A stretch of DNA of 64,000 nt from Bacteroidales bacterium KHT7 (GCA_900102385.1 FNBQ01000007.1:1-64000), one strand, 5' to 3'. Positions 8,157-17,838 are shown, numbered from the stretch's first letter. Notes: generated from the sequence alone by a model not told the origin. Program-made: numbers and translations.

Positions 8157-11003
8157 ATGAAAAGATTCAATAAATCGATAATAGCACTTCCACTGGCTTT
8201 TATGGCATTTGCACCACAGGGCGCATTTGCTCAGGAAGAAACAGATGGGGTACAGGCTGATACCGTAAATATGGCTTTCCGCAAGGTGGATGCACGCGAC
8301 ATTGTGCAGCCATACAGCAAGGTGAAAGTCAGCGAGATAATTGAAAAGGGGTACAGCACCAGCAACCTCGACAACATGCAGGCTCTGGCTGCCGGTTTCA
8401 ATGGTGAGTTGTGGCAGCAGGGTGATGTGCTGGTTTTTGTTGACGGTGTGCCTCGTAATACTGCAAACCTGCTCCCTGACGAAATCGAGGACATCACATT
8501 CCTCAAGGGCGCATCTGCCGTAGTTCTTTACGGTAGCAAGGCTGCCAAGGGTGCAATCCTTATCACTACAAAGCGCGGTAAGGAACAGCCACTCAAGACA
8601 ACTGTTCGTGCAAACTATCAGTTGTTCGTGCCAAAGTCATATCCAAAATGGCTTGGTTCTGCCGAGTATATGAAGTATTATAACGAGGCTCTTGCAAACG
8701 ACGGTAAGGCACAGTTGTATAGCGATGAGGATATCTACAACACTGCTGCTGGCGTAAATCCTTACAAGTATCCAGACCAGTCGTTCTACGGCTCTGAGTA
8801 CCTAAAGAAGAACTACGACCGCTGGGACGTAAATGCTGAGTTTGACGGCGGTAGCAAATATGCTCGTTTCTATGCAAACGTAACATACAGCCGTGCAAAT
8901 GACCTTTTGAAGTATGGCGAGGCAAAGAATAACTATTCTGACCGCTTGAATATCCGTGGTAACATCGACCTTACTTTGTCTGAAATGGTTTCTGCATGGG
9001 TAAATGCAAAGGTCTCTTATACAAATAACCGTTATGCAAAGGGCGATTTCTGGGGTAATTCTGCAAAGTTGCGTCCTAACCGTGTCGCTCCGCTTGTTCC
9101 AACATCATACATTGAAGATTTGGATAAGGATTCTTGGACTTTGATAAAGAACTCTAATAACATTGTCGACGGTCAGTATTTCTTTGGTGGTACTCAGTAT
9201 GACCAGACAAACCCGTTTGCTGATTTGCTTGCTGCTGGTTATTCAAATAACGTTGCACGTCACATGCAGGTTGATGCAGGTTTCAGACTTGACCTGGGTA
9301 AGGTTCTCGAGGGCCTGTCATTTAAGTCACACTATGCTGTAGACTATGCAACAGGATACACTGTCAGTGTTGATGACAAGTACGCTACATACGGTGTAGA
9401 CTGGACAGAGTATGATGGCAAATATGTTGTGTCAAAGCTTACTAAGTATGGTAAGGACGAGCATGCTACATACCAGTCTATGAGTAACTCTGCTTCTGAA
9501 CAGCAGATGGCATTCAATGCACAGTTCGACTATCAGCGTACATTCAACGAAGACCACAACATAAATGCAACACTCGTTGCAAATGGATATCAGAAGACAA
9601 CAAACGGCGTATATCACCGCTGGAGTAATGCCAACCTTGGCTTGCAGGCAAGCTACAACTATGCTCACCGCTACTATGCAGACTTGGGCATGGCTGCTAT
9701 TCACTCAGCACAGTTAGCTGAGGGTCATCGTGAGGCTCTTTCACCATCTCTTTCTTTGGGCTGGAGACTTACAGAGGAGGACTTCATGAAGGACAACGGC
9801 ATCTTCGACGATTTGATGCTTACTGCTGGATATACAGTCTTGAATCAGGATCTCGACGTTTACACTGAGATTGATAACAAGAAGGAGTACTACTATTTGT
9901 ACGAGGGAGTATTTACTTCTACTGGTACATGGTGGGGCTGGAGCGATGCTCACAATGGTATTCAGACCGCAGACTCTCGTCGTGGTGAGAACCTTGATCT
10001 TGGTTTCGTTAAGCGTAAGGAATTCAACCTTGGCATCAATGCTTTGATGCTCGACAAGAAGCTTTCTTTCAAGTTCAACTTCTTCAACACCGTTACCGAT
10101 GGTACACTTGCAACAGTTGATTACTTGTATCCAAGTTACTTCCGCACATACTATCCAGTATCAACATTCATTCCTTATGTAAACTATGGCAAGAGCCGCC
10201 GTACAGGTTTCGACTTCAGTGTAGGCTACAAGGATAAGGCTGGCGACTTTGAGTATGCTGTAGAGTTGAACGGTATGTCATCAACTTCAAAGTACCTGAA
10301 GTATGCTGAGAGTGTAGAGTTTGACTATATGAAGCATGAAGGTGTATCTACATCTGCAATGTGGGGTCTTGAGTGTCTTGGCTACTACGAGTCTGCCGAC
10401 GAGATTAAGAATGCAACTGCAAAGAGCAGTTTCGGTAATGATATCAAGCCGGGCGACTTGAAATACAAGGATCAGAACAACGATGGTGTCATCGACGATA
10501 ATGATCAGATAGTTATCGGCAACTGGGGCGACAAGTTCATTGCAGGTCTTAACTTCACTCTGAAGTACAAAAATTGGACATTGTTCGGATTGATGAGTGG
10601 TAACTTTGGTGCTAAGGGACTTAAGAGAGACAATTACAACTGGTGCTATGGCGACCGCAAGTTCAGCGATGTTGTTCGCGGTGCATGGACAGCCGAGAAG
10701 GCAGCTACAGGTCAGGAAATCTCTTATCCACGCCTTACAACAACAGATGGTGCTAACAACTTCCGTGTATCTTCATACTGGTTGTACTCTGCAAGCCGTG
10801 TAGATTTGGATCGTATCCAGCTTACTTACGACTTCAACCCTGAGATGTTCGGTTCGGCAAGTAAGATTGTAAAGGGCTTGCAGTTGTATGTAAATGCAAA
10901 CGATTTGCTTACAATCGCTGGCGAGCGCAAGCAGTTGGAACGCAATGTAGGTTATGCTCCTCAGACACGCAGCTTTACTTTTGGTGCTAAAGTTCAATTC
11001 TAA
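8157..11003 (+). CDS. xusC: SusC-family transporter lacking the N-terminal regulatory domain
   Basis: The second TonB-dependent transporter of the xylan operon, 948 residues. A signal peptide (MKRFNKSI...GAFAQ) leads almost directly into the plug (DVLVFVDGVPRN, GAILITTKRGKE). The carboxypeptidase-regulatory-like domain and the EEVVVVGYG box seen in the first SusC are missing. A short linker around MAFRKVDARDIV takes their place. The barrel is otherwise complete and ends with FTFGAKVQF. Loss of these segments could change how TonB engages it, so it may depend on another energising contact or act as a variant importer. Its SusD partner follows after 14 nt. Confidence 0.9.
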   Translation: MKRFNKSIIALPLAFMAFAPQGAFAQEETDGVQADTVNMAFRKVDARDIVQPYSKVKVSEIIEKGYSTSNLDNMQALAAGFNGELWQQGDVLVFVDGVPRNTANLLPDEIEDITFLKGASAVVLYGSKAAKGAILITTKRGKEQPLKTTVRANYQLFVPKSYPKWLGSAEYMKYYNEALANDGKAQLYSDEDIYNTAAGVNPYKYPDQSFYGSEYLKKNYDRWDVNAEFDGGSKYARFYANVTYSRANDLLKYGEAKNNYSDRLNIRGNIDLTLSEMVSAWVNAKVSYTNNRYAKGDFWGNSAKLRPNRVAPLVPTSYIEDLDKDSWTLIKNSNNIVDGQYFFGGTQYDQTNPFADLLAAGYSNNVARHMQVDAGFRLDLGKVLEGLSFKSHYAVDYATGYTVSVDDKYATYGVDWTEYDGKYVVSKLTKYGKDEHATYQSMSNSASEQQMAFNAQFDYQRTFNEDHNINATLVANGYQKTTNGVYHRWSNANLGLQASYNYAHRYYADLGMAAIHSAQLAEGHREALSPSLSLGWRLTEEDFMKDNGIFDDLMLTAGYTVLNQDLDVYTEIDNKKEYYYLYEGVFTSTGTWWGWSDAHNGIQTADSRRGENLDLGFVKRKEFNLGINALMLDKKLSFKFNFFNTVTDGTLATVDYLYPSYFRTYYPVSTFIPYVNYGKSRRTGFDFSVGYKDKAGDFEYAVELNGMSSTSKYLKYAESVEFDYMKHEGVSTSAMWGLECLGYYESADEIKNATAKSSFGNDIKPGDLKYKDQNNDGVIDDNDQIVIGNWGDKFIAGLNFTLKYKNWTLFGLMSGNFGAKGLKRDNYNWCYGDRKFSDVVRGAWTAEKAATGQEISYPRLTTTDGANNFRVSSYWLYSASRVDLDRIQLTYDFNPEMFGSASKIVKGLQLYVNANDLLTIAGERKQLERNVGYAPQTRSFTFGAKVQF

Positions 11004-11017
11004 TAAATTCTGGAATA

Positions 11018-12835
11018 ATGAAAAAAACTAAAATATTGATTCAGGCATTGCTGCTTACAGCAGGTGTTGCATTCACATCATGCGACGACCTTTTCGAGCC
11101 AGCAATCGAGAACCATCTTGGATTTGACTATATGTACGATAATCCAGACTATGCCGATGGCGTTCTTGGAAATGCCTATACTCGTTTGCCAAACGGCTCA
11201 TATTCTTTCAGCGATGTTGCTACAGATGATGCCGTTTCAAATGCTACTGCTGATACAAAGACAGGCAGCTACCTCAGCTATAAGAAAATGACAGCCGAGG
11301 GTAACTGGAAGAGTAACAATAACCCATTGGAGCGTTGGCGCAACTGCCGCGGTGCTATCCAGTACATCAATCTTTTCCTCGAGAACATCGACAAGATTAA
11401 GTTCAACAGCGACGAGAAGATTAACGCAATGTACAAGAAGAGATACCTTGGCGAGGCTCACGGATTGCGTGCCATCTACATGTACTATCTTCTTCAGGCA
11501 CATGGCGGTTACGATGCAAATGGCAATCTGTTAGGTGTGCCAATTCTTACAAATTCTACAAATGTAGATACTGATCATAGTTCTCTCGAGGTTCGTGCTT
11601 CGTTTGCCGACTGTATGAAGGCTCTTAAGGCTGATGCAGAAAAGGCTATACAGTTGCTTCCTCTTGATTACAAAGATAAGGGCTCTGATGCAACAGAGGT
11701 TGACATTGACGGCAAGAAGGTTGCTGTAACCGGTCCTGAGTACGACCGTGTGTTCGGTGAGAACTTTGCTGGCCGTATCAGCGGCAGAATCATGCGTGCC
11801 GTTCTTGCACAGGCTTCTATCTTGGCTGCTTCTCCTGCATTCAACGCACAGAGTGGTGAGAAGTGGGAGGATGCCTGCAAGTATGCACAGACTGTTCTCG
11901 ACCTTAACGGCGGTGTTGACGGTATCGACCCTAACGGTGGAACTTGGTATTGCAATACAGATGAGATTGACAAACTGTCTGCAGCAGTTTGTCCAAAAGA
12001 GGTGCTTTGGCGTACAGAGCGTTCTGAGAACAACGATCTTGAATCTCAGAATTATCCGCCATCAATCTATGGAAAGGGTCGTGTAAACCCAACCCAGAAC
12101 CTTGTTGATGCGTTCCCAATGGTAGAGAACGGTCGTCCAATCTCAGATCCAAAGTCTGGTTACGACGCTGCTAACCCATACGACGGTCGCGACCCTCGTC
12201 TTGCCAAGTACGTTCTTTACAACGGCCAGAAGGCTGGTAATGCCAATACTGAAATCAATACTCAGGCTGATGATAAGAAAGACGGTCTGTTGGGCGAGGT
12301 AGAGAAGGCAACTGTAACAGGTTACTACATGCGTAAGCTTCTCCGTCAGGACATCAATCTTGACCCAACAGTAAACAGCAAGCAGAGACACTATGTTCCA
12401 CGCATCCGCTACACAGAGCTTTATCTCGACTTTGCAGAGGCTGCCAACGAGGCTTACGGTCCAACAACCAACCCAACAGGTTGTACTTATTCTGCATACG
12501 ATGTAATTAAGGCTCTTCGCGAGCGTGCAGGCATCGTAAACGATGAATATCTTGAGGAGTGCAAGGCAGACAAAAACAAGATGCGCGAACTTATCCGCAA
12601 CGAGCGTCGTCTTGAGCTTTGCTTCGAGGGCTTCCGCTTCTGGGATTTGCGTCGCTGGAAGGCTGAACTTAACGAGACTGCTAAAGGTGTAAGCATTACC
12701 GTTGTTGAGGGTAAGCCACAGTACAACTACTTTGATGTAGAGACTCGCAACTACAAGGAGTGCGGCTACTATGGTCCTGTTCCTTACAGCGAGGTTCTTA
12801 ACTTCCCATCACTTATTCAGAATGCTGGATGGTAA
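11018..12835 (+). CDS. xusD: SusD-family surface glycan-binding lipoprotein (second pair)
   Basis: Partner of the short SusC protein, 605 residues. A lipoprotein signal ends in the lipobox FTSC followed by DDLFEPAIENH, so the mature protein starts at Cys22. The conserved SusD end is present: LCFEGFRFWDLRRW, then a VPYSEVLNFPSLIQNAGW-like tail. It starts 14 nt after the xusC stop, consistent with tight co-translation. The two SusD proteins in the operon are clearly different in sequence, so they probably recognise different chain lengths or decorations; that is inference. Confidence 0.92.
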   Translation: MKKTKILIQALLLTAGVAFTSCDDLFEPAIENHLGFDYMYDNPDYADGVLGNAYTRLPNGSYSFSDVATDDAVSNATADTKTGSYLSYKKMTAEGNWKSNNNPLERWRNCRGAIQYINLFLENIDKIKFNSDEKINAMYKKRYLGEAHGLRAIYMYYLLQAHGGYDANGNLLGVPILTNSTNVDTDHSSLEVRASFADCMKALKADAEKAIQLLPLDYKDKGSDATEVDIDGKKVAVTGPEYDRVFGENFAGRISGRIMRAVLAQASILAASPAFNAQSGEKWEDACKYAQTVLDLNGGVDGIDPNGGTWYCNTDEIDKLSAAVCPKEVLWRTERSENNDLESQNYPPSIYGKGRVNPTQNLVDAFPMVENGRPISDPKSGYDAANPYDGRDPRLAKYVLYNGQKAGNANTEINTQADDKKDGLLGEVEKATVTGYYMRKLLRQDINLDPTVNSKQRHYVPRIRYTELYLDFAEAANEAYGPTTNPTGCTYSAYDVIKALRERAGIVNDEYLEECKADKNKMRELIRNERRLELCFEGFRFWDLRRWKAELNETAKGVSITVVEGKPQYNYFDVETRNYKECGYYGPVPYSEVLNFPSLIQNAGW

Positions 12836-12850
12836 TTTAGTAACTAATTA

Positions 12851-13867
12851 ATGATGAATAATTATATGAATATCATAAAATCTATAACGGCTGTAGCTGT
12901 CTGTGCTTTGGCATTCACCAGTTGCCACAACAGCGATTGGGAGTTCGACGACTACGGTCACACAACTGCTTACTTTGCTAAGCATGCTCCAATTCGAGTT
13001 GTGACATTGGGCGAGGATGACGAGGCTAATGTTGAGCTTGACAACAAGCATCAGTTCAAACTTCAGGCTACTTTGGCCGGAATTTACAAAAACAAGGAAG
13101 ACCGTAAGTTGAAGTATGTTGTAGACCCAACTCTTCTCGAAGGTGTTGACGGCGTGGAGTTGTTGCCAACCGACTACTACACACTCGAAGATCCTTCAAC
13201 CCTTACAATTCCTTCTGGTGCTATCGTTGGCGGAACTGTTGTTACTCTTAACGACAACTTCTTCAACGACCCTAAGTCTGCAAAGGTAAACTATGTTTTG
13301 CCTGTCAGAATCGTCAGTGCCGAGAATGTTGATAGCATCCTTGAGGGACACGACTATCAGCTTCTTGCTGTAACATACAAGAACAAGTATGCTGGCTTGT
13401 GGTGTGCCGAGACTGACGACTTGTGGAGAGTGTCAGAGTTTCTTCCTAACGAGAAGGACAGAACTTTCTCTCACAAGTACACAGACGACTTGTTAACATT
13501 CACTACCGTTTCTCTTAACACTTTCTCTATCACCAAGACTTATACTGTCTTGGAGAAGAAACAGGTTAGTGACGATAAGTGGGAGAACAAGGAGGTTACA
13601 AGAACTCTTACTTTCGACTGCACAGTTTCTGATAATGGTGAGATTGTTGTTCGCGATGCCGAAGGAAATCAGGTAGGAACAGGTAAGTATGCTTATCATG
13701 GAATACAGGATTTCACCGATGCTAAGCGTATGGCAGACTATATCACTCTCGACTACAAGATTACACTTGTATCTGAGATTGTTGAAGGTACAGCCAACTG
13801 GCACTATGAGTGCAAGGGTAAGTACATGCTTCAGTCTCGTGGCAACAAACTCGAGAATTGGAAATAA
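12851..13867 (+). CDS. xusE: DUF1735-like surface glycan-binding lipoprotein
   Basis: A 338-residue lipoprotein (signal then lipobox FTSC) with the pattern of SusE-position surface glycan-binding proteins. Its N-terminal module, with TDYYTL and LTIPSGAIVGGTVV followed by LPVRIVSA, resembles DUF1735/BT_3987-type domains. The C-terminal half is beta-rich with no family I recognise. It sits between the second SusD and the GH10 xylanase, exactly where P. bryantii has xusE. The likely role is non-catalytic xylan capture at the surface. Starts at 12851 and 12854 are both possible and give the same mature lipoprotein. Confidence 0.85.
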   Translation: MMNNYMNIIKSITAVAVCALAFTSCHNSDWEFDDYGHTTAYFAKHAPIRVVTLGEDDEANVELDNKHQFKLQATLAGIYKNKEDRKLKYVVDPTLLEGVDGVELLPTDYYTLEDPSTLTIPSGAIVGGTVVTLNDNFFNDPKSAKVNYVLPVRIVSAENVDSILEGHDYQLLAVTYKNKYAGLWCAETDDLWRVSEFLPNEKDRTFSHKYTDDLLTFTTVSLNTFSITKTYTVLEKKQVSDDKWENKEVTRTLTFDCTVSDNGEIVVRDAEGNQVGTGKYAYHGIQDFTDAKRMADYITLDYKITLVSEIVEGTANWHYECKGKYMLQSRGNKLENWK

Positions 13868-13900
13868 TTATTTATTCATGATTTACAATTTAAGATTTTT

Positions 13901-16210
13901 ATGAAGATTTCTAAATTGATATATCCTGTTGTAATGCTCAGTCCGCTAATGTTAGCGGGCTGTGCAGACACAGGCATCGACGACTATCAGGTAGAGAAGC
14001 CTCAGACTATTGCTGAGTACGAATACCTGAACGCATACGAGCCGCTCAAGACATACGTCGATCGCAGCGCACATCCTAACTTCAAGGTTAGCGGTGCTCT
14101 TACTGCTGCCGATTTCAATAATCAGGGAACTCTGTTCCGTCTTGCTGCTCACAACTTCGACGAAATCGTAGCCGGAAACGCTATGAAGATGTCGTCTTGT
14201 GTTGATGGCAATGGTAACATGAATTTCTCAACCGTAAGCGATTTCGTTGAAAAGGCAGAAGAGGCTGGAATTTCAATCTACGGTCACACTCTTGCATGGC
14301 ACGCACAGCAGCCTAAAAAGTGGCTCGAGAAACTTATAGCCGACAAGGAAATTCCGGGTGCGGCCAAGAAGGGTTATATTCAGTATAACCTTGGTGAAAC
14401 AGCAGGAGCAAACTCTTGGGACAAGCAGGCCATCTATACTTTGCCAAAGGCTTTGGAAAAGGATGCTACTTATACAATGACACTTGACGCAAAGGCTTCT
14501 GATGCTCCATGTGCAGTTGACTTCTGGCCAATTTGGGATGCGTCAGCGAATAAAAATCAGTGGGGTGGTTCAAACGATGTTCAGTATCTTGGCTTTACGC
14601 CAAATCAGGTTGGCGAAAATTGGACTACTTTGACCTGTACGTTCAAAGCTTCGTTTCCACATGATAAGTTGCAGTTTGTATTCGGTAAGGGAACAGGAAC
14701 TCTTAAGTTTACAAATCTTGTACTGACAAAGGAAGGTTCTGATGACAATCTTATTGCAAATGCTAAGTTCGAGGATGGTCAGATTGCAGGCTGGAGCAAT
14801 AACTATAATGGACCTTCATACGCTTATGGCGAAGAGGGTGGTGCAAAGTTGAATTACTTCATGGCTTATAATTGCGGTGGGACTGCAGGACAAAACTCTT
14901 GGGACAAGCAGGCAATCTATACTTTGCCAAAGGCTTTGGCTAAGGGTAAGAAATATGTCATGACAATGCAGGCAAAGGCTACTGACGGTTGTCACATAGA
15001 TTTTTGGCCAATTTGGGACGCTTCAGAGAATAAGAATCAGTGGGGCGGTTCAAACGATGTTCAGTATCTTGGTTTTACTCCGGGAGAGTTGGATTCTAAT
15101 TGGAAAACTATTACCTGTGAATTTACGGCTTCGTTCCCACTTGATAAATTGCAATTTGTCTTTGGATTGGCAACAGGCAAGGTTTGTTTCGATGATCTTG
15201 TGCTGACAGAGGAAGGCTCTGATGTAAATCTTATAGCAGATGGAAGCTTTGACGGAATGTCAAAGGCTGGTTGGGCTAACAACTATAATGGTCCATCGTT
15301 TGATATTGATTCAGAGTCTCAGAACTCAATCCCTCTCACCGACAAAGAGAAGAAAGACACCCTTACATGGGCTATGGATAAGTGGATTGGCGGCATGATG
15401 GACGCTTGCAAGGGCAAGGTTAAGGCTTGGGACGTTGTCAACGAGGCTATCAGCGGCGGTGGCAACGACGGCGAAGGCTTCTACACTCTTCAGCACGGCG
15501 CAACTGCCAACAATGACAACGGCGTTTCTGCCGACTTCTTCTGGCAGGATTACCTTGGCGACATCGACTATGTTCGCACAGCTGTAGCTTTGGCTCGCAA
15601 GAACTATGCTGCTTCTCTTCCTGAAGGTGCAGACGCTTCAGACCTCAAGTTGTTCGTAAACGACTACAACCTTGAGTCTAACTGGGACGACAACAAGAAA
15701 CTGAAGAGCCTTATAAACTGGGTTAAGAAGTGGGAGGCTGACGGCGTAACTAAGATCGACGGTCTTGGCACTCAGATGCACATCTCTCTCCTTGTTGGTG
15801 ACGATGAAGGCTCTAAGGCAGAGCAGAACAGCCGCAACGAGCACATCGAGAAGATGTTCAAACTCATGGCTGAGAGCGGCAAACTTGTCCGCATATCAGA
15901 GCTCGACCTTGGCGTAGAGCGCTATGTAGACGGCAAGAAGGTTGCTTACACAACCGAGGAACTCGAGAAACTTCCTCTCAAGGAGCGTCTTGCTATCGAG
16001 AAGGCTATGGCTGCTCACTACCAGTGGATTATCAAGAAGTACTACGAGATTGTTCCTGCTGCACAGCAGTATGGTATCTGCCAGTGGTGCTTGACAGACT
16101 CTCCAGCTAACAGTTCATGGAGAAAGGGCGAGCCTGTTGGTCTTTGGACATTGGATTACAGACGCAAGCCTGCTTATGCTGGTTGGGCTGACGGTCTGAG
16201 CAATAAATAG
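13901..16210 (+). CDS. xyn10C: GH10 endo-beta-1,4-xylanase with two CBM-like inserts
   Basis: A surface lipoprotein (lipobox LAGC, Cys21) that cuts xylan internally. The GH10 barrel is split. Residues about 50-152 carry YGHTLAWHAQQP and the rest starts at about 475. The acid/base is Glu515 in WDVVNEA and the nucleophile is Glu667 in ISELDLG. Residues 155-470 hold two tandem CBM4/22-like modules of about 150 residues each (about 155-310 and 315-470). Both contain FWPIWDAS and WGGSNDVQYLGFTP, so they arose by duplication, and the copies remain very close at DNA level (about 14370-14860 and 14850-15330). The same inserted arrangement is known from P. bryantii Xyn10C and related Bacteroides enzymes. 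It is the last gene of the operon, before a terminator. Confidence 0.94.
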   Translation: MKISKLIYPVVMLSPLMLAGCADTGIDDYQVEKPQTIAEYEYLNAYEPLKTYVDRSAHPNFKVSGALTAADFNNQGTLFRLAAHNFDEIVAGNAMKMSSCVDGNGNMNFSTVSDFVEKAEEAGISIYGHTLAWHAQQPKKWLEKLIADKEIPGAAKKGYIQYNLGETAGANSWDKQAIYTLPKALEKDATYTMTLDAKASDAPCAVDFWPIWDASANKNQWGGSNDVQYLGFTPNQVGENWTTLTCTFKASFPHDKLQFVFGKGTGTLKFTNLVLTKEGSDDNLIANAKFEDGQIAGWSNNYNGPSYAYGEEGGAKLNYFMAYNCGGTAGQNSWDKQAIYTLPKALAKGKKYVMTMQAKATDGCHIDFWPIWDASENKNQWGGSNDVQYLGFTPGELDSNWKTITCEFTASFPLDKLQFVFGLATGKVCFDDLVLTEEGSDVNLIADGSFDGMSKAGWANNYNGPSFDIDSESQNSIPLTDKEKKDTLTWAMDKWIGGMMDACKGKVKAWDVVNEAISGGGNDGEGFYTLQHGATANNDNGVSADFFWQDYLGDIDYVRTAVALARKNYAASLPEGADASDLKLFVNDYNLESNWDDNKKLKSLINWVKKWEADGVTKIDGLGTQMHISLLVGDDEGSKAEQNSRNEHIEKMFKLMAESGKLVRISELDLGVERYVDGKKVAYTTEELEKLPLKERLAIEKAMAAHYQWIIKKYYEIVPAAQQYGICQWCLTDSPANSSWRKGEPVGLWTLDYRRKPAYAGWADGLSNK

Positions 16211-16241
16211 TGATTTTGGTATTCATTATTAATTAAAGGTT

Positions 16242-16286
16242 GGGGGCGTGCAACCCTACACACCAAGGCTGTGCGCCCCCCTTTTT
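16242..16286 (+). terminator. Rho-independent terminator of the xylan operon
   Basis: A GGGGGCG/CGCCCCC stem (16242-16248 with 16274-16280) with a 25-nt loop is followed by C then TTTTT. It lies 32 nt after the xyn10C stop. Confidence 0.8.
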
Positions 16287-16792
16287 ATATAAAACTCATT
16301 GTACAAGGCTCTTTTAAAGGCTTGTGTCTTTAATACTGATGCTCTGGTGCTCTGTGGAAGAATCACAGCAGCAGTATTGACACCGTGGATTGCTTGCATT
16401 GCCATGTGTTCCGTGTTGCCAATAATAAGAACTCGTGCATTGATCTTTTAGTTAAATTAACAGAATGATACCTAAAAAAGGTTGTGAACTTTGCGTAGTA
16501 ACACATGTGACCCAAAGGTAAGAAGCGTTTTGGAAAAACAAGGAAAGTAAACAACTTGGTATCATAAAAATGTAGATAGTGATTAGGGCAGTCTGACCGT
16601 GATGGTTCGGCTGCTTTTTAGTTTTGTAGTAGGTAGGATGCTCTTTCTGATGCCTATGTAAGGTGCTGCCCTGTTTTAGTCTGATGTGCTGACTGTAGAA
16701 TTTTTCCGAGGTCGTAATGCTAAGTGTGGCAGTATCAGACTGAAAAAAATCTAAAATAGGACTGAAATAAACGAAAAAACATTGCAAATTAT
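16287..16792. other. Non-coding stretch, nothing recognised
   Basis: About 500 bases with no supported gene on either strand. The longest frame (111 codons, minus strand, 16452-16787) is low-complexity, resembles nothing I know and has no promoter or neighbour support. It could be a decayed gene or mobile-element remnant, but no terminal repeats are visible. Confidence 0.4.
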
Positions 16793-16823
16793 TTTGCCGT
16801 TTAGTTACAAATCTTTATGTTTG
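16793..16823 (+). promoter_or_regulatory. Bacteroidota sigma-ABfr promoter for the HTH gene
   Basis: TTTG at 16793-16796, a 19-nt spacer, and TATGTTTG at 16816-16823: an exact match to TTTG-N19-TAnnTTTG. Transcription should start near 16830, leaving a leader of about 108 nt that includes a TTTCAACC...TCAA block (16871-16893). Confidence 0.7.
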
Positions 16824-16937
16824 CAAAGTTGAATGATTGTTGCAGGCTTTTACGGCACTTCGCCCTTCGAGTTTCAACCTTCAGAATTCAACTGAAAACA
16901 TTTGTCTATTTAGAATTATTAATTAAATTTTATAGGT

Positions 16938-17300
16938 ATGATTATAGAGAGATTCCTGCAGTATATGAGCTATAAAAATTTGAATGATAATCAGGTCACT
17001 ATTCAGTGTAATCTTTCAAACGGTTTAATTGGTGCTGCAAAAAAAGGTAGAAGCGATTTGGGTAGGAAGGCAATCAGTAAGATTTTGGCTACTTATCCCG
17101 ACTTAAACAAGGTGTGGCTGCTAACAGGCGAGGGCAATATGATTCTTGAAAAGTCTACGGCTGTAGAGACCGAGAACGAACCGTCTGAACTGCTTTCAAA
17201 CCTCGAGCTCGAAAACAAACTGCTAAAGGCGCAGATTAAGAAGGCTGAGGATATGAACGAACGCCTGCTCAGAATCGTCGAGAAAATGGGTGTTTTCTAA
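16938..17300 (+). CDS. Small HTH DNA-binding protein (phage-repressor-like N-terminus)
   Basis: A 120-residue protein. Residues 1-75 resemble the helix-turn-helix proteins common in Bacteroidota whose HTH ends with PDLN..WLLTGEGNM. The pattern LSNGLIGAAKKG would be the recognition region. Residues about 85-117 form a predicted coiled coil (ELENKLLKAQIKKAEDMNERLL), so it probably dimerises. It stands alone, with a consensus promoter upstream and a terminator-like hairpin downstream, between the xylan operon and repeat region B. The target is unknown. It may be a relic of a prophage repressor or a regulator of adjacent genes. Nothing else phage-like is near. Confidence 0.7.
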   Translation: MIIERFLQYMSYKNLNDNQVTIQCNLSNGLIGAAKKGRSDLGRKAISKILATYPDLNKVWLLTGEGNMILEKSTAVETENEPSELLSNLELENKLLKAQIKKAEDMNERLLRIVEKMGVF

Positions 17301-17317
17301 TTTAAAAAATTGAATTC

Positions 17318-17372
17318 AAGAAACAGAATCCCGGTTTGGCAACTAAGCTGAATCGGGATTTCGTTGTTTTTT
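17318..17372 (+). terminator. Probable terminator after the HTH gene
   Basis: The inverted pair AGAATCCCG and CGGGATTTC, separated by a loop of about 18 nt, is followed by GTTGTTTTTTC. One G-T pair lies in the stem. Confidence 0.6.
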
Positions 17373-17386
17373 CTGTGGGAGTATAT

Positions 17387-17585
17387 AGACGCTGAAAGCG
17401 TCTCCGCTTAGTAACCGTAGGTCGGAACGACCTGCGGGATTAAGAACTATTAACTGCGTGCACTCTGAAAGAGTGCCCCATTAGTTGCAATGGGCGACCG
17501 CTTTCAGGGTCAGTTATGTTAGTGTCTTCTTAGTCCGCAGATCCTACGTATGCTGCGGTTACTGAGAGGTGACGCTTTCTGCGTC
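17387..17585. repeat. String of six short hairpins, including repeat module E3 copy B
   Basis: Six small inverted repeats follow each other: AGACGC-TGAAA-GCGTCT (17387-17403); CCGTAGGTCG-GAA-CGACCTGCGG (17415-17437); GCACTC-TGAAA-GAGTGC (17460-17476); GACC/GGTC around GCTTTCAG (17496-17511); CCGCAG/CTGCGG (17535-17558); and GACGC-TTTCT-GCGTC (17571-17585). Four have TGAAA, AGAAA or their complements in the loop. Module E3 (17492-17566) matches 637-711. Nothing suggests a protein-coding function. Confidence 0.7.
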
Positions 17586-17599
17586 ATTCCAGTTCTTTT

Positions 17600-17819
17600 G
17601 TTCAGCCGAATTTGCCGCTCGACCTCTGTTTGCTTGATACACGATAAGAGGTTCAAGTTCAGCCGAATTTGCAATTCGGCTGTGGAGAAAAATGGGAATT
17701 TGTCGCTCGAACTTTGTTCGCTTGCTACCGTAGGGACGCAAGAATTCCCACCGCTAAAAAAACGTCATTATGCGCGACGTTTTTGTCGCTTTGCGCCAAT
17801 GGGAGTTACAAACTCCCGT
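17600..17819. repeat. Structured dispersed repeat E1, copy B
   Basis: The second copy of the element at 345-559. The GCCGAATT-TGC-AATTCGGC hairpin is perfect here where copy A has a wobble. The central hairpin is AAAACGTC/GACGTTTT (17759-17783) against AAAATGT/ACATTTT in copy A, so a T-A pair has become C-G with pairing kept. GGGAGTT-ACA-AACTCCC is unchanged (17801-17817). The TTGTCGC hairpin has one mismatch (GCGCCAA). Confidence 0.8.
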
Positions 17820-17838
17820 AACAATAGCAATCGTCCAT

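Noticed and set aside
16452-16787. 111-codon minus-strand frame
   Set aside because: No recognisable domain, promoter or neighbour support; AT-rich filler composition.
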